Positions 21,005 through 31,700 of a stretch of DNA of 64,000 bases are shown here, in pieces (positions within the stretch are counted from its first letter, which is position 1; each line of letters starts with the position of its first letter). The position numbers were made by a program, and so were the translations under genes. Under the pieces are notes generated by a model, which did not search any database, was not told where the DNA came from, and saw nothing but the letters and a program-made list of their open reading frames with translations. Source of the DNA: Protopterus annectens (lineage: Eukaryota; Chordata; Ceratodontiformes; Protopteridae); NCBI RefSeq assembly GCF_019279795.1, contig NC_056737.1, positions 1,196,021,146 through 1,196,085,145 on the forward strand, read 5' to 3'.

Positions 21005-23805
21005 CCTCCCACACTATTTACTTCCCTGGATCCCTGTCTAGCAGGGTGACTGATGTGATCCCCGGGGTGAATTTCCTTTCTCCCATCCAGTCGTCAAGGT
21101 TCCTTTGAAGAGAGCCAAAGAGGTGCTCTGCTTGACATGTTCCAGAGTCTGGGGAGTCTCTGGGTCAGGAACCTATCCCTCAACATGTTTTGTTTATTGT
21201 GATGACAAGGTTTAGATCTTTGAAGCATGTGGTTCTGAGGGATTGGAATTTCTTTAAATGTAGCATGTCCAACAGCTCTGGGCTTGACATGGCCTTGTAT
21301 GTGAAGCAGAGATCGCTTCTGAGTAGACAATATGCAACAGAGTATAGCTGGAGTTTTTTAAGGTGGTCAGCATAGGGCATCTGCTTTAGGCCTGCGATTC
21401 TTTTAGTGAGGTATTTCTGTGGCCTTTCCAGTTGTTGCAGATGTCTTGAGAGGTACATACCAAATGGGGCATTGTTTTCTATAATGGGTCTAATGAGGGA
21501 TGAGTGCAGTGGGACATTGACCTGCATTTTTCTGGATGAAAAGCCCTTAGTGATGAGGTGTGCCACATAGAAGGATTTCCTGACTGTTGTGGTGTTGTGG
21601 TTATCAAAGGTGAGACCACTGTCCACCTGTGTCCCTAAGTCTCTTATCACAATTTCAGTGTTTAGTGTACTGCCAACTATGTGGTAATTCATGGGTACAT
21701 GTTTTTCCCAAAGGGGGTAACTATACATTTCTTGGCATTGAGCTTGAGCCCATGGCTCTGGCACCAAGCATCTGTTTCTGTAAGGCCCTTTTGTAGAGTA
21801 TCCACATCATTTGGAGATTCAATAATGGCTCCTAGTTTGCAGTCATCTGCGAACTCTGTTAGCCAGAGTCCCTTAGTGTTGGCCTGTACTTCAGAAAAGT
21901 AGATGCCAAACAAGAGTGGTCCCAGGACTGAACCCTGAGGTACTCCACTTGTCACTTGTCTGGAGCTGGATTTGGAGTCAGTTACTTTTTACAGTGTGGC
22001 TTCTATCAGTAAGCCAATTGGCAATCCATCGAGTGATATAGGGATTAATGCCCAGCTTAGTAAGTTTATCTATGATTCCAGAGTGGGGGATGGTGTCAAA
22101 GTTCTTGATGAGGTCCAGATAGGCTGTGTGGACTGCCTTACCCTCATCCAGAACTCTGGAGACTGATTCAAAGAAGTCAATCAGGTTTAGGAGACAAGAT
22201 CAGCCCTTCATGAACCCAAACTGGGTGGGGTCCAGTGTTTGAAGGTTGACAATTTCTTTGTTTATAAGTTCTGTGATAATACGTTCCATGGCCTTGCAGA
22301 TCAGGCTCATCAGACTGATGGGGCGGTAGTTCCCAGGATCCAAGGTGGATCCCCCCTTGTGGAGTGGGATAACTGTAGCTGTGCGTCACTCAGTGGGAAT
22401 GAAGCCTGAGGTGAGGCTATGATTAAACATGATACTTAGGTGAGGTGCCAGTTCATTTTGTAGTTTGGGTAGTACGCAGCCCCAGATGTCATCTGGTCCC
22501 ATGGATGCTGTATTCTTAGTTTTGGAGAGTGTGTTTCTTACCTGTGTGGCCATTATTACCAGAATTTGGCAATCTTCCGGTATTGAGATGAGCCATTTAG
22601 GGGGTGATATTGGGGTGAAGTTGGCACTAAATCGATCTGCCAGGATATTGGCAATATCCTTGGGATCAGTATATTTAATGCCATTCTGTTGTAGCTCAGA
22701 GCAGATCTGAGCATTGCCATTTAGATTCTTGACATAGTTATAGAATGCCTTGCAGTTGTCTTTGGAATCTTTGGCAATTTTATTTTCGTAACTATCTTTG
22801 GAGGATTTTATGAGGGATCTCAGCTTCTTACTGAGGCTGGTAAGGGAGTTTTTTGTATCCTGGGATTTTCCTCTTTTCTGCAACAGTTTCTTCCTTTTTT
22901 TTTAAAGTTTGTTTATGGCAGGGGACCACCAGATTGGCTTCAATTTTTTGAAGGAGAGCATCTTGGTTCTATTTGGGATGGTACGATTCATGCATGACTG
23001 GATGTGCTCATACAGTGCCTTAGTGAAGGACTCAGCAGTTGAACTTTCAGTTCCCGTCTGCATGGGTGTCATGAAGTTTGTCACTTCTGACTTGAGTAGC
23101 ATGAAGCTGGCTTTGGAGAAGTTTTTTATGTAGGTTTTCTTACTGGGGGTTGGGGGTGGGATGTGGATGTTAAGGGTGATTAGCTTATGGTCTGACCTGA
23201 CCAATGAGGGGGTGACCATAGGTGTGGAGCATCGATTTCCCATGTTGGTAATGACCAGGTCTAGGATATTGGAGCCCCTGGTGGGACAATGGATTAATTG
23301 ATCCAGGGCATTGGAATTTATGAATTCCAAGAACCGTTGGGAAAAGATGTTGGTACATGAGTAGTTTTCCCAGTTAATGACAGGGTAGTTGAAGTCACCC
23401 ACTATTAGGGTGTTTGGTTGTATCTTAATATTTTCCAGTATGTTTAGAAAGGTGTAGTGAGAATCTTGGGGCATGGCGGGGGGATCTGTAGCAAGCTACA
23501 ATTTGGATTTCAGACTTACCTAGTGTTAGTTGCACCTGGAGAATTTCAGACGCATTGTGTTGGGCAACTAGCCTTGTGGTGAATATGGACACTCCTCCTC
23601 CTTTAGTGTTTTGATCCTAGTTTGGTGGCTGAAAAGTGGGGTAAGAGTTGTAGCCAGGTATTGCAGGGGTGCTCTCTGGAGCCTTGAACCAAGTCTCAGT
23701 TACTGCACAGATGTCGATGTTCTGCATTTTTAGGAGAGCCTTGAGAGAGTGCATTTTGAGGTTTAGACTTCTATCATTGAGTAGCATTACCTTCAGATTT
23801 TGCAT
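21005..23805 (-). pseudogene. CR1 ORF2: endonuclease and reverse transcriptase, broken
   Basis: The reading starts with MQNLKVMLLNDRSLNLKMH at 23,805, the usual N-terminus of the apurinic-type endonuclease. CAVTETWFKAPE, VGDFNYPVINW and RSDHKLITL follow in the 23,474-22,902 segment. The linker and pre-motif-A part lie at 22,883-22,177. Reverse transcriptase motif B (SGVPQGSVLGPLLF) and the catalytic FADDCKL are at 21,955-21,689, and the C-terminal domain (RDLGTQVDSGL, LERPQKYLTKRI) continues to 21,180. At least five frame changes or stops separate these parts, and the segment carrying motif A near 22,080-22,180 is damaged. The enzyme would nick target DNA and reverse-transcribe the element's own RNA; this copy cannot. 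Confidence 0.82.
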
Positions 23806-23816
23806 GCTTGTACCTG

Positions 23817-24781
23817 TTACAGTGCTGGTTTTGTCCTTTGAACTTTGCCTAAAAAAGGCACTATAGGAGTGGCAAGAGCCTTAGCCAGTAACCTGAATCC
23901 CAGGGGTGACAGGTGCAGACCATCTCTGGCAAAGCATCGTGGTCTGTCGATCATGTTATCCCATGCAGACAGATACTGGATCCCCTTTGAATGATGCCAG
24001 AAGCTTAGCCAATTGTTGAATTCAATCATTTTGTCCTTATATTGTGGTATCATTCTGGGTAAAGGCAGGATGCTACTCAGAGCTAGGGTCATACCTGCCT
24101 GGGCCACATGATCTTTCATGTCTCTTTTCATGTAGTCCAGGGAGGTACGTCTCAAGTCATTCACTCCAACATGGACAGTAACAGAGTCATATTTGTACTT
24201 TTTGTGGAGTGACTTGAGTGCATGTGTTATGTGTCAGATCGTGGCACCCGATAGGCAGCTGACTGTAATTTTCTCCTTGACCAGCCTGGTGAGTGGGACA
24301 TCATGTGTCTGACTATAGAGTCACCTATGAGTAAAGTGTTAGGTACATTGTCTTGCATAAGGGGCTGTTGCTGGGTGGTACACTGGTGTTGTGAGATATG
24401 TGACACTTTGGTTGTGATTGGTGTTTGTTTGCGTTTCAGCTTTGGAGGTCCTTGTTGCTTGGGCAGGTTATAGTTAAGGGCCTCCGCATATGTGGATTTA
24501 GTGTTGCTATGTGTGGGTGTTGTGGGTTTAGAAGAGCTATGTGTTGCTTGAGGTGTAGTGCGGGTGTTAACCTTCTCCTCTTGACTGTCTAGCACAATCT
24601 TGGGGGGTGGAGAGAGCTTTTCTTCCAGTTTGGCTATGTAAGTGCATCTCTCACAGGTTGTAGTGTTGGGTGATAGGAGGAGAGGGTTGTCTGTGTACAT
24701 GAGACAATTGCTGCATTGTCCCAGTATGCCCGGATTCACCAGGTGGACAGGAAAAATCACCGGAAGCTGACCTTTGGACAT
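23817..24781 (-). pseudogene. CR1 ORF1: zinc-finger plus GDSL/SGNH esterase protein, frameshifted
   Basis: The first segment (24,781-24,227, 184 codons) begins at an ATG and has two CXXC pairs near residues 23-46 (CSNC..CERC), a likely zinc-binding fold. A Ser/Thr/Pro/Gln-rich linker follows, then the esterase block I (LLIGDSIVRH, near residue 150). After a frameshift the second segment (24,164-23,817) continues, with the GxND block just upstream of its first Met (VHVGVNDLRRT near 24,175) and the catalytic DGLHLSPLG (D-x-x-H) near 23,905. Block I Ser, the GxND Asn and the D-x-x-H pair are therefore all present. CR1 ORF1 esterases are thought to bind RNA or lipid and are not strictly required in all LINEs. 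The ORF2 start follows closely. Confidence 0.8.
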
Positions 24782-24785
24782 GCCT

Positions 24786-25360
24786 GGTTTGGTGTTTTTT
24801 TGTAAAGTACAAGAGCTGTTTTCCCTTACCTTAGCAAGCTACTTTGCAGTTATAGGCTGTTTTGTGCCTATGATTAATTTATTCTTATTAGCAAGGAGAG
24901 TTGAATGCTTGTATAAGTTTAAGGCTTTCTAGTGCTTTCCAGCAGGTATTAGAGCAAGTGCTAGTCACAGGGATGCTTAAAGGTAAGATGAAAAAAAATG
25001 TTTATCCTAAACACTGCAGTGTGCACAAGAGAAGTTAGATGTGAAAGTGGGTAACTTAAGTTTCATCTGTCAAAAAAGTTAAGTTTTAGTGGGGAGTCAC
25101 TCTTTTTAAAACAGCAAGATAGATTGAAAGGGGGAGGTCACTTTTGTATTCTGGTACTATGGAATACAGTAGGATGGCCAATACATTTAAATAGTTGAAG
25201 GGGAGTGATTTCACAAAATTAAAATTTTGTGCTTACTCACCCAAGCCAGTGAAAGCAGAGAGGAAATGAGATATATGGTCACATTAACATAAGAGGCAGG
25301 CAACTAGAAAGACTGTGGTATTTAAGAACAAAATAATAACAGGGTGGGCAGGTGGGAAAC
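24786..25360. other. AT-rich sequence right of CR1 ORF1, possible 5' UTR
   Basis: No gene is seen. Its position directly upstream of a minus-strand CR1 ORF1 makes a 5' UTR origin possible, but no other copy in the window reaches this far to confirm it. Confidence 0.35.
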
Positions 25361-25362
25361 AT

Positions 25363-25939
25363 TTTCTGCCTGACTCACAAGAGACAGAGCTATGGTCTCT
25401 TTTGAAGTTTTAATATGCAGTTAAAATCAGACTACAAGTAAAACACAAAGTAAAGAAAATAAACTACAGTATTCAAAATATAAAAAAGGCAATAAAGTAA
25501 TACAAAATGCAACAATCAAAAAGCAAACTAACCTTTCCTTCACAGCAAAGTGTAGCAGAGTCTGGGTAAGCCTTTCCTAGTAAAGCTCTGAAATGTTTTA
25601 TTTTACCCCTTAAAAAGAAGGTTTAATTCCTAGCTCCTCCCCCTCAGTTCACAAATGATTAACCTTAAGTGACCTCTTCTATCTTATGTATGAGTCCTTA
25701 ATTTATCAGTTCTAATTTCTGCCTGACTCACAAGAGAGAGAGAGCTGTAGTCTCTTTTGAAGTTGTAATATGCAGTTAAAAGCAGACTACAAGTAAAACA
25801 CAAGGTAAAGAAAACAAATCACAGTATTCAAAATATAAAAAGGCAATACAGTAATACAAAATACAATAAATAAAAAGCAAACTAACATTTCCTTCACAGC
25901 AAAGTGTAGCAGAGTCTGGGTGAGCCTTTCCTAGTAAAG
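25363..25939. repeat. Direct duplication, two ~224-bp copies with 353-bp period
   Basis: The copies at 25,363-25,586 and 25,716-25,939 both start with TTTCTGCCTGACTCACAAG and end with CCTTTCCTAGTAAAG. They differ by only scattered substitutions and small indels. About 130 bp of unrelated sequence lies between them. They could be tandem 5' UTR monomers of the neighbouring minus-strand CR1, or parts of an unknown repeat. Confidence 0.85.
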
Positions 25940-26443
25940 TCATTTGTACTTACAATGTAATGCTAGATAAAGAATAGGCAGTTAGTCACTGTCAGGCACC
26001 TGCAAGACAAAGTTTGGCAATGAAGGTTGAGGGGGTGGATATAGCTCCCAGAGGAAAGTTACTGGTCTGAAGTAATATAATATATATATATATAAATGTG
26101 TTTAGGACAGAGACTTTAGTTAATGTCTGGTACAAGACTTGTTCAGATATAATTATTGAACTACTTTCCTGCTGTCAGTTATTTGATATATTATGCTGCG
26201 ATATACCATTCAATTATGATGCTGTGGCATTTATATCTGTGCTATTATATTCTATGTTACTCACTATAATCAACTATTATAAAGCACAAGCATGTCAACA
26301 GAACTCTGATTTCTGACACGTTAAAAGTAGACTCGCTGTAATTTATTGTTCATTACCAGCATATGCTGGGCTGCTATGTTTCACACCGCACACACTTACA
26401 TTAAACACTGTAGTATTACTTATAATTGGCTTTTCTATCACAG
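25940..26443. other. AT-rich spacer, no supported gene
   Basis: Contains a short (TA)n run near 26,078-26,093 and no recognisable coding or repeat feature. Confidence 0.4.
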
Positions 26444-26549
26444 GTCATGCAAATGAGCAGCCCACTATTGCGCAACAGTTGGCACACCTAAAAATTGCTG
26501 AGAATGTACAGCTGCACAGAAGGAGTATGAAGCACCTAAGAACCCAAGG
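26444..26549 (+). other. Candidate internal exon, unknown protein
   Basis: A 106-base open segment lies between a good acceptor (CTTTTCTATCACAG) and a strong donor (GTGAGTAT). It encodes a polar, probably helical stretch containing QQLAHLKIAENVQLHRRSM. The style recalls the C-terminal helices of Myb/SANT-like proteins such as those at 12,307 and 17,238, but that is only an impression. It needs one base from an upstream exon and leaves two, so it cannot join the candidate exon at 27,889 directly without another exon or a lost base. Confidence 0.4.
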
Positions 26550-27888
26550 GTGAGTATACATGTTACAGGTAGTACAGATATATATATATGTTAACAATCC
26601 AGTCAGGCCTTGTAGCTGTAGTCAGAGTAGTTATGGGTTTTCCACAGAGTTGCAATTTTATCAGTTATCCAAGGTGGTACTTTACTTTTGAAAATGTATA
26701 ATTTGACAGCACTAACTATAACTCTAGTCAGTGAAAAGTACTGTAGTTAAAACCTTACCATATAAACAATGTCATTGTTGTAGAATGCTGTTTGTTTGGG
26801 ATCTAACCAATAATAGAAAAGTGCTTCTGGTGCAAAGGTAATTATTTAATAAAAATGCAACAGGAATGTTAGGATATACTTGTTGCTCTAATAGTTCAGG
26901 ACATTTGCTATTTTGCCTGTTATTTTGTGAAACATAACTGTCCATACAGTGAGTGCTCTGCATAAAAGGAGGCAGGTGGCAACCCTTGCTGTATACACCG
27001 CTGGCACCTAGGGTGTAATCAACCAGTATCACTACTGATGGTTGATACAACTGCAGGCATCTATTGACTTCACATGTGGTTCACCAAATTGTTGCTGTCA
27101 TAATCTTATGCTGTCAGTGGGTTCAAGTCCCCATGGTAAACAATCGTGACATTATAGGGGGGGGTTTGCTTTTCTGTCTGTTGTACTTTACAGTACTACA
27201 GATACTAAATTTCATGGTAAATTAAGTGGCAGCTGCTGTCATTAACAGATTAGAACAAATTTACACATCTGTTTTATTAATCTGCCTGGATTTATGAAAT
27301 GAATCCACATTTTACTACCTTTTTTAGTCAAATAGTGCAAATGGTTCAGTAGACTGAGCCTTTCACCTCTCCATTACATAGGGTGACGGCTACAGGTTCT
27401 GTTCTCAGCCCTTGCTTGATTGTTGTGGAACTGCCCAAAATTTCCTGTGAGCTTTTAATTGTCCTTCTGTCTATTGTGCCTCAACATTGTGGTGTAACTT
27501 TGCTGTGAGATGCATGTTTTCTCTTTAATGCTTCACTTGTGTAAAACACACCATTAGTTTGTGTTTCACTGGAAATCTGAGTTGGAATGTAGAAGTAGCC
27601 CATCATGTAAATTTATTGCATTTTCTCATTTTGTGTCTGCTGCTTGTTTGATAGTTCAGGTCCCTTATGGTTGTATATTGTCACATCATTTTTACTGCAG
27701 GATGGAATGATTTTGTCCATAACATTATAGTACGTGTAATGTAGTCAGAGTAATATTATATCTTAGCTGAATTTTTCAGCTTCTCTCTATCTCTCTCTCT
27801 TACTCTGTTTCTCACTATAATTTCTGTTGTGTGCATGTATTTATTTTATTTTGTTTCTCTCCTTTTATTTTACATTGATATGCTGCAG
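26550..27888. other. AT-rich spacer with weak tRNA-like boxes
   Basis: It has a perfect B-box GTTCAAGTC at 27,121-27,129, but only weak A-box candidates upstream. A tRNA-like stretch GGTTCAGTAGACTGAGCC lies at about 27,340-27,357, with a degenerate B-box near 27,395. These may be old SINE heads. No gene is supported. The last ~40 bases form a pyrimidine-rich tract leading to the acceptor at 27,888. Confidence 0.35.
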
Positions 27889-28139
27889 CATCCACATCAG
27901 AATCACTTCCACCATCAAGGCCTGTCAACTCATCACTGGTAACAAATAAGTCACCACCACCACTAACACAATTACCAGTGTTCCCAGTAGCCACTGCCAC
28001 CAGACATGATAGGAAAGGTGCTGCTATACAACCTGCAGGTGGCAGCGACAGAGGAGGGGGAACCTATGTCACCAGAGGAGGTGGGAGGAAATTGGAGGAG
28101 CTTATAAACACAAAGCTGGATGCCCACATTGCCACTTAG
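27889..28139 (+). other. Candidate terminal exon, unknown protein
   Basis: It follows a pyrimidine-rich tract and a CTGCAG acceptor and stays open for 82 codons to a TAG at 28,137-28,139. The product is Ser/Pro/Thr-rich, then Gly/Arg-rich (GGSDRGGGTYVTRGGGRK), and ends with a short helix (KLEELINTKLDAHIAT). The order, Pro-rich then basic then helix, resembles the last exon of the intact Myb/SANT-like gene at 17,238. No start or DNA-binding exon was found upstream, so this may be the tail of a partial or decayed gene. Confidence 0.4.
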
Positions 28140-28732
28140 AGGCCGTCCTCTGGTGATTCACTGAGCTGTGTCCCTGCCTGACATTAGCTCTATCAACCAA
28201 GCCAGGGCCCAGTGGAGCAGAAGTCCAGGGTGGCAACTAAGTATGTGTATTTATTTTGGATTTATATGTAATTAATGTTTGTATTTTCAATTTATGATCA
28301 TTTTTTGTCATTATAGCATTGTGTTTAAATATTTAAAATTATTTAATTGATGGTGTTTTATTGGTTGATTTGAAGTACTAGGTGTATATATTCAACAGCA
28401 TTTGCTAAATTTAATTATTTCAAGAAAGCAAAAGGCCAAGGTGCCAGAATAAAGGTTATGCTGGTTCAGATTCTGTGGTGTTTGTGGTTCCTGTGCTGCA
28501 CATTTTCATGTTTATGACAGTTTTTTTGAAAGGAGAATAGTGTTTGTTATGCCAACTAAGTTTCCACTAGATCAAAGCTGAGAAAGACTGTAACTGCACA
28601 CCTATTCTCTGTGCCATCCTGGTGTTCCCCTCCCTTTTGTGTCTGTACCCATCCCTAATAATAATCCAATCCTTCCCTCACTGATGTCTTCCCTCTGAGT
28701 GTCTGAGGTCTCCTTCCCCTTTGTCTTCCCAA
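28140..28732. other. Spacer before the 34-bp array
   Basis: No gene is seen. The last ~110 bases are pyrimidine-rich and grade into the array without a sharp repeat boundary. Confidence 0.4.
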
Positions 28733-31700
28733 TGTCTCATTGTATCAGCACCTCACCTTTCAGCCTTGTCTCATTGCGTCAGCACCTCACTTTTTAGTCA
28801 TGGTTCATTGTGTCAGCACGTCACCTTTCAATCATGTACAATTATGTCAGCACCTCCCTTTTCAATCATGTCTCATTGCATCAGCACCTTACCTTTCAGT
28901 CATGTCTCATTGTGTCAGCACCTCACCTCTAAGTCCTGTCTCATTGTGTCACCACCTCACTTTTCTGTCATGTCTCATTGTGTCAGCACCTCAACTTTCA
29001 ATCATGTCCCATTGAGTCAGCACCTCACCGTTCAGTCATGCCCATTATGTCAGAACCTCACTTTTCAGTCACATCTTATTGTGTCCATACCTCACCTTTC
29101 AGTCATGTCTCATTGTGTCAGCACCTCACCTTTCAGTCCTCTCATTGTGTCAGCACCTCACCTTTTAGTCATATCTCATTCTGTCAGCACCTCACCTTTC
29201 AGTGAAGTCTCATTGTGTCAGCACCTCACCTTTCAGTCATGTCTCATTCTGTCAGGACCTCACCTTTCAGTCTTGTGTCATTGTGCCTGCACCTCACATT
29301 TTACTCATGTCTCATTGTGTCAGTACCTCATCTTTCAGTCTTGTGTCATTGTGTCAGCACCTAACCTTTCAGTTAAATCTCATTGTATCAGCACCTCAGC
29401 TTTCAGTCATGCCCCATTGTGTCCACACCTCACCTTTCAGTCATGTCTTATTCAGTCAGCACCTCACCTTTCAGTCATGTCTCATTGTGTCAGTACCTCA
29501 TCTTTCAGTCTTGTGTCATTGTGTCTGCACCTCACATTTCAGTCATGTCTCATTGTGTCAGTACCTCATCTTTCATTCTTGTGTCATTGTGTTAGCACCT
29601 CAGCTTTCAGTCAAATCTCATTGTATTAGCACATCACCTTTCAGTCATGTCCCATTGTGTCCGCACCTCGCCTTTCAGTCATGCTTCATTGTGTCAGCAC
29701 CTCACATTTCAGTCACGTCTCATTGTGTCAGTACTTCACATTTCAGTCACATCTCATTGGGTCAGCACCTCATCTTTCAGTCATATCTCATTGTCAGTAC
29801 CTCACCTTTCAGTCATGTCTCATTGTGTCAGTACCTCACCTTTCAGTCTTGTGTCATTGTGTCTGCACCTCAACTTTCAATCTTGTCTCATTGTGTCCAC
29901 ACTTCACCTATCAGTCATGTCTCACTGTGTCAGTACTTCATCTTTCAGTCCTGTGTCCACATCTCACCTTTCAGTCATGTCTCATTGTGTTAGCAACTCA
30001 CCTTTCAGATACATCTCATTGGGTCAGCACTTCAGCTTTTAGTCATATCTCATTGTCAGTACCTCACCTTTCAGTCTTGTGTCATTGTGTCTGCACCTCA
30101 ACTTTCAATCTTGTCTCATTGTGTCCACACTTCACCTATCAGTCATGTCCCAGTGTGTCAGTACTTCATCTTTCAGTCCTGTGTCCACATCTCTCCTTTC
30201 AGTCATGTCTCATTGTATCTGCATCTCACCTTTCAATCATGTCCCATAAAGTTAGCACCTCACCGTTCAGTCATGCCCATTATGTCAGAACCTCACTTTT
30301 CAGTCACATCTTATTGTGTCCATACCTCACCTTTCAGTCATGTCTCATTGTGTCAGCACATCACCTTTCAGTCCTCTCATTGTATCAGCACCTCACCTTT
30401 CAATCATGTCCCATTGAGTCAGCACCTCACCGTTCAGTCATGCCCATTATGTCAGAACCTCACTTTTCAGTCACATCTTATTGTGTCCATACCTCACCTT
30501 TCAGTCATGTCTCATTGTGTCAGCACATCACCTTTCAGTCCTCTCATTGTGTCAGCACCTCACCTTTTAGTCATATCTCATTGTGTCAGCACCTCACCTT
30601 TCAGTCATGTCTCATTGTGTCAGCACCTCACCTTTCAGTCATGTCTCATTGTGTCAGTACCTCACCTTTCAGTCATGCCTCATTGTGTCATCACCTCACA
30701 GTTCAGTCTTGTCTCACTGTGTTAGCATCTCATCTTTCAGTCTTGTCTTATTTTGTGAGCACCTCACCTTTCAGTTAAATCTCATTGTATCAGCACCTCA
30801 CCTTTCAGTCATGCCCCATTGTGTCCACACCTCACCTTTCAGTCATGTCTCATTCAGTCAGCACCTCACCTTTCAGTCATGTCTCATTGTGTCAGTACCT
30901 CACCTTTCAGTCTTGTGTCATTGTGTCTGCACCTCACATTTCAGTCATGTCTCATTGTGTCAGTACCTCATCTTTCATTCTTGTGTCATTGTGTTAGCAC
31001 CTCAGCTTTCAGTCAAATCTTATTGTATCAGCACCTCACCTTTCAGTCATGTCTCATTGTATCAGCACCTCACCTTTCAGTCATGCCTCATTGTGTCAGC
31101 ACCTCACCTTTCAGTCACATCTCATTGTGTCAGCACTTCACCTTTCAGTCATGTCTCATTGTGTTAGCACCTCACCTTTCAGTTACATCTCATTGGGTCA
31201 GCACTTCACCTTTTAGTCATATCTCATTGTCAGTACCTCACCTTTCAGTCATGTCTCATTGCTTCAGTACCTCACATTTCAGTCACATCTCACTGGGTCA
31301 GCACCTCATCTTTCAGTCATATCTCATTGTCAGTACCTCACCTTTCAGTCATGTCTCATTGTGTCAGTACCTCACCTTTCAGTCTTGTCTCATTGTGTCT
31401 GCACTTCACCAATCAGTCATGTCTCACTGTGTCAGTACTTCATCTTTCAGTCCTGTGTCCACATCTCACCTTTCAATCATGTCTTGCTGTGTCAACACCA
31501 CACCATTCAGTCTTCTCTCATTGTGTCAGTATCTCACCTTTCATTCTCATGTCATTGTGTCACCACCTCAACTTTCAATCTTGTCTCATTGTGTCCACAC
31601 TTCACCTATCAGTCATGTCTCACTGTGTCAGTACTTCATCTTTCAGTCCTGTGTCCACATCTCACCTTTCAGTCATGCCTCATTGTATCAGCACCTCACC

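Larger units (their letters stand above)
21005..24785 (-). mobile_element. CR1-clade LINE, long copy with ORF1 and ORF2
   Basis: This minus-strand copy runs from the start of ORF1 (near 24,781) through ORF2 to near the 3' end (about 21,005). The family's terminal CCTATGAA repeats are not visible, so the extreme 3' end seems lost or mutated. ORF1 has a Cys-rich N-terminus and a GDSL/SGNH esterase; ORF2 has an endonuclease and a reverse transcriptase. This gene plan is known for CR1-clade elements. It is inactivated by frameshifts and stops. The 5' UTR may extend into the duplicated sequence right of 24,785. Confidence 0.85.
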
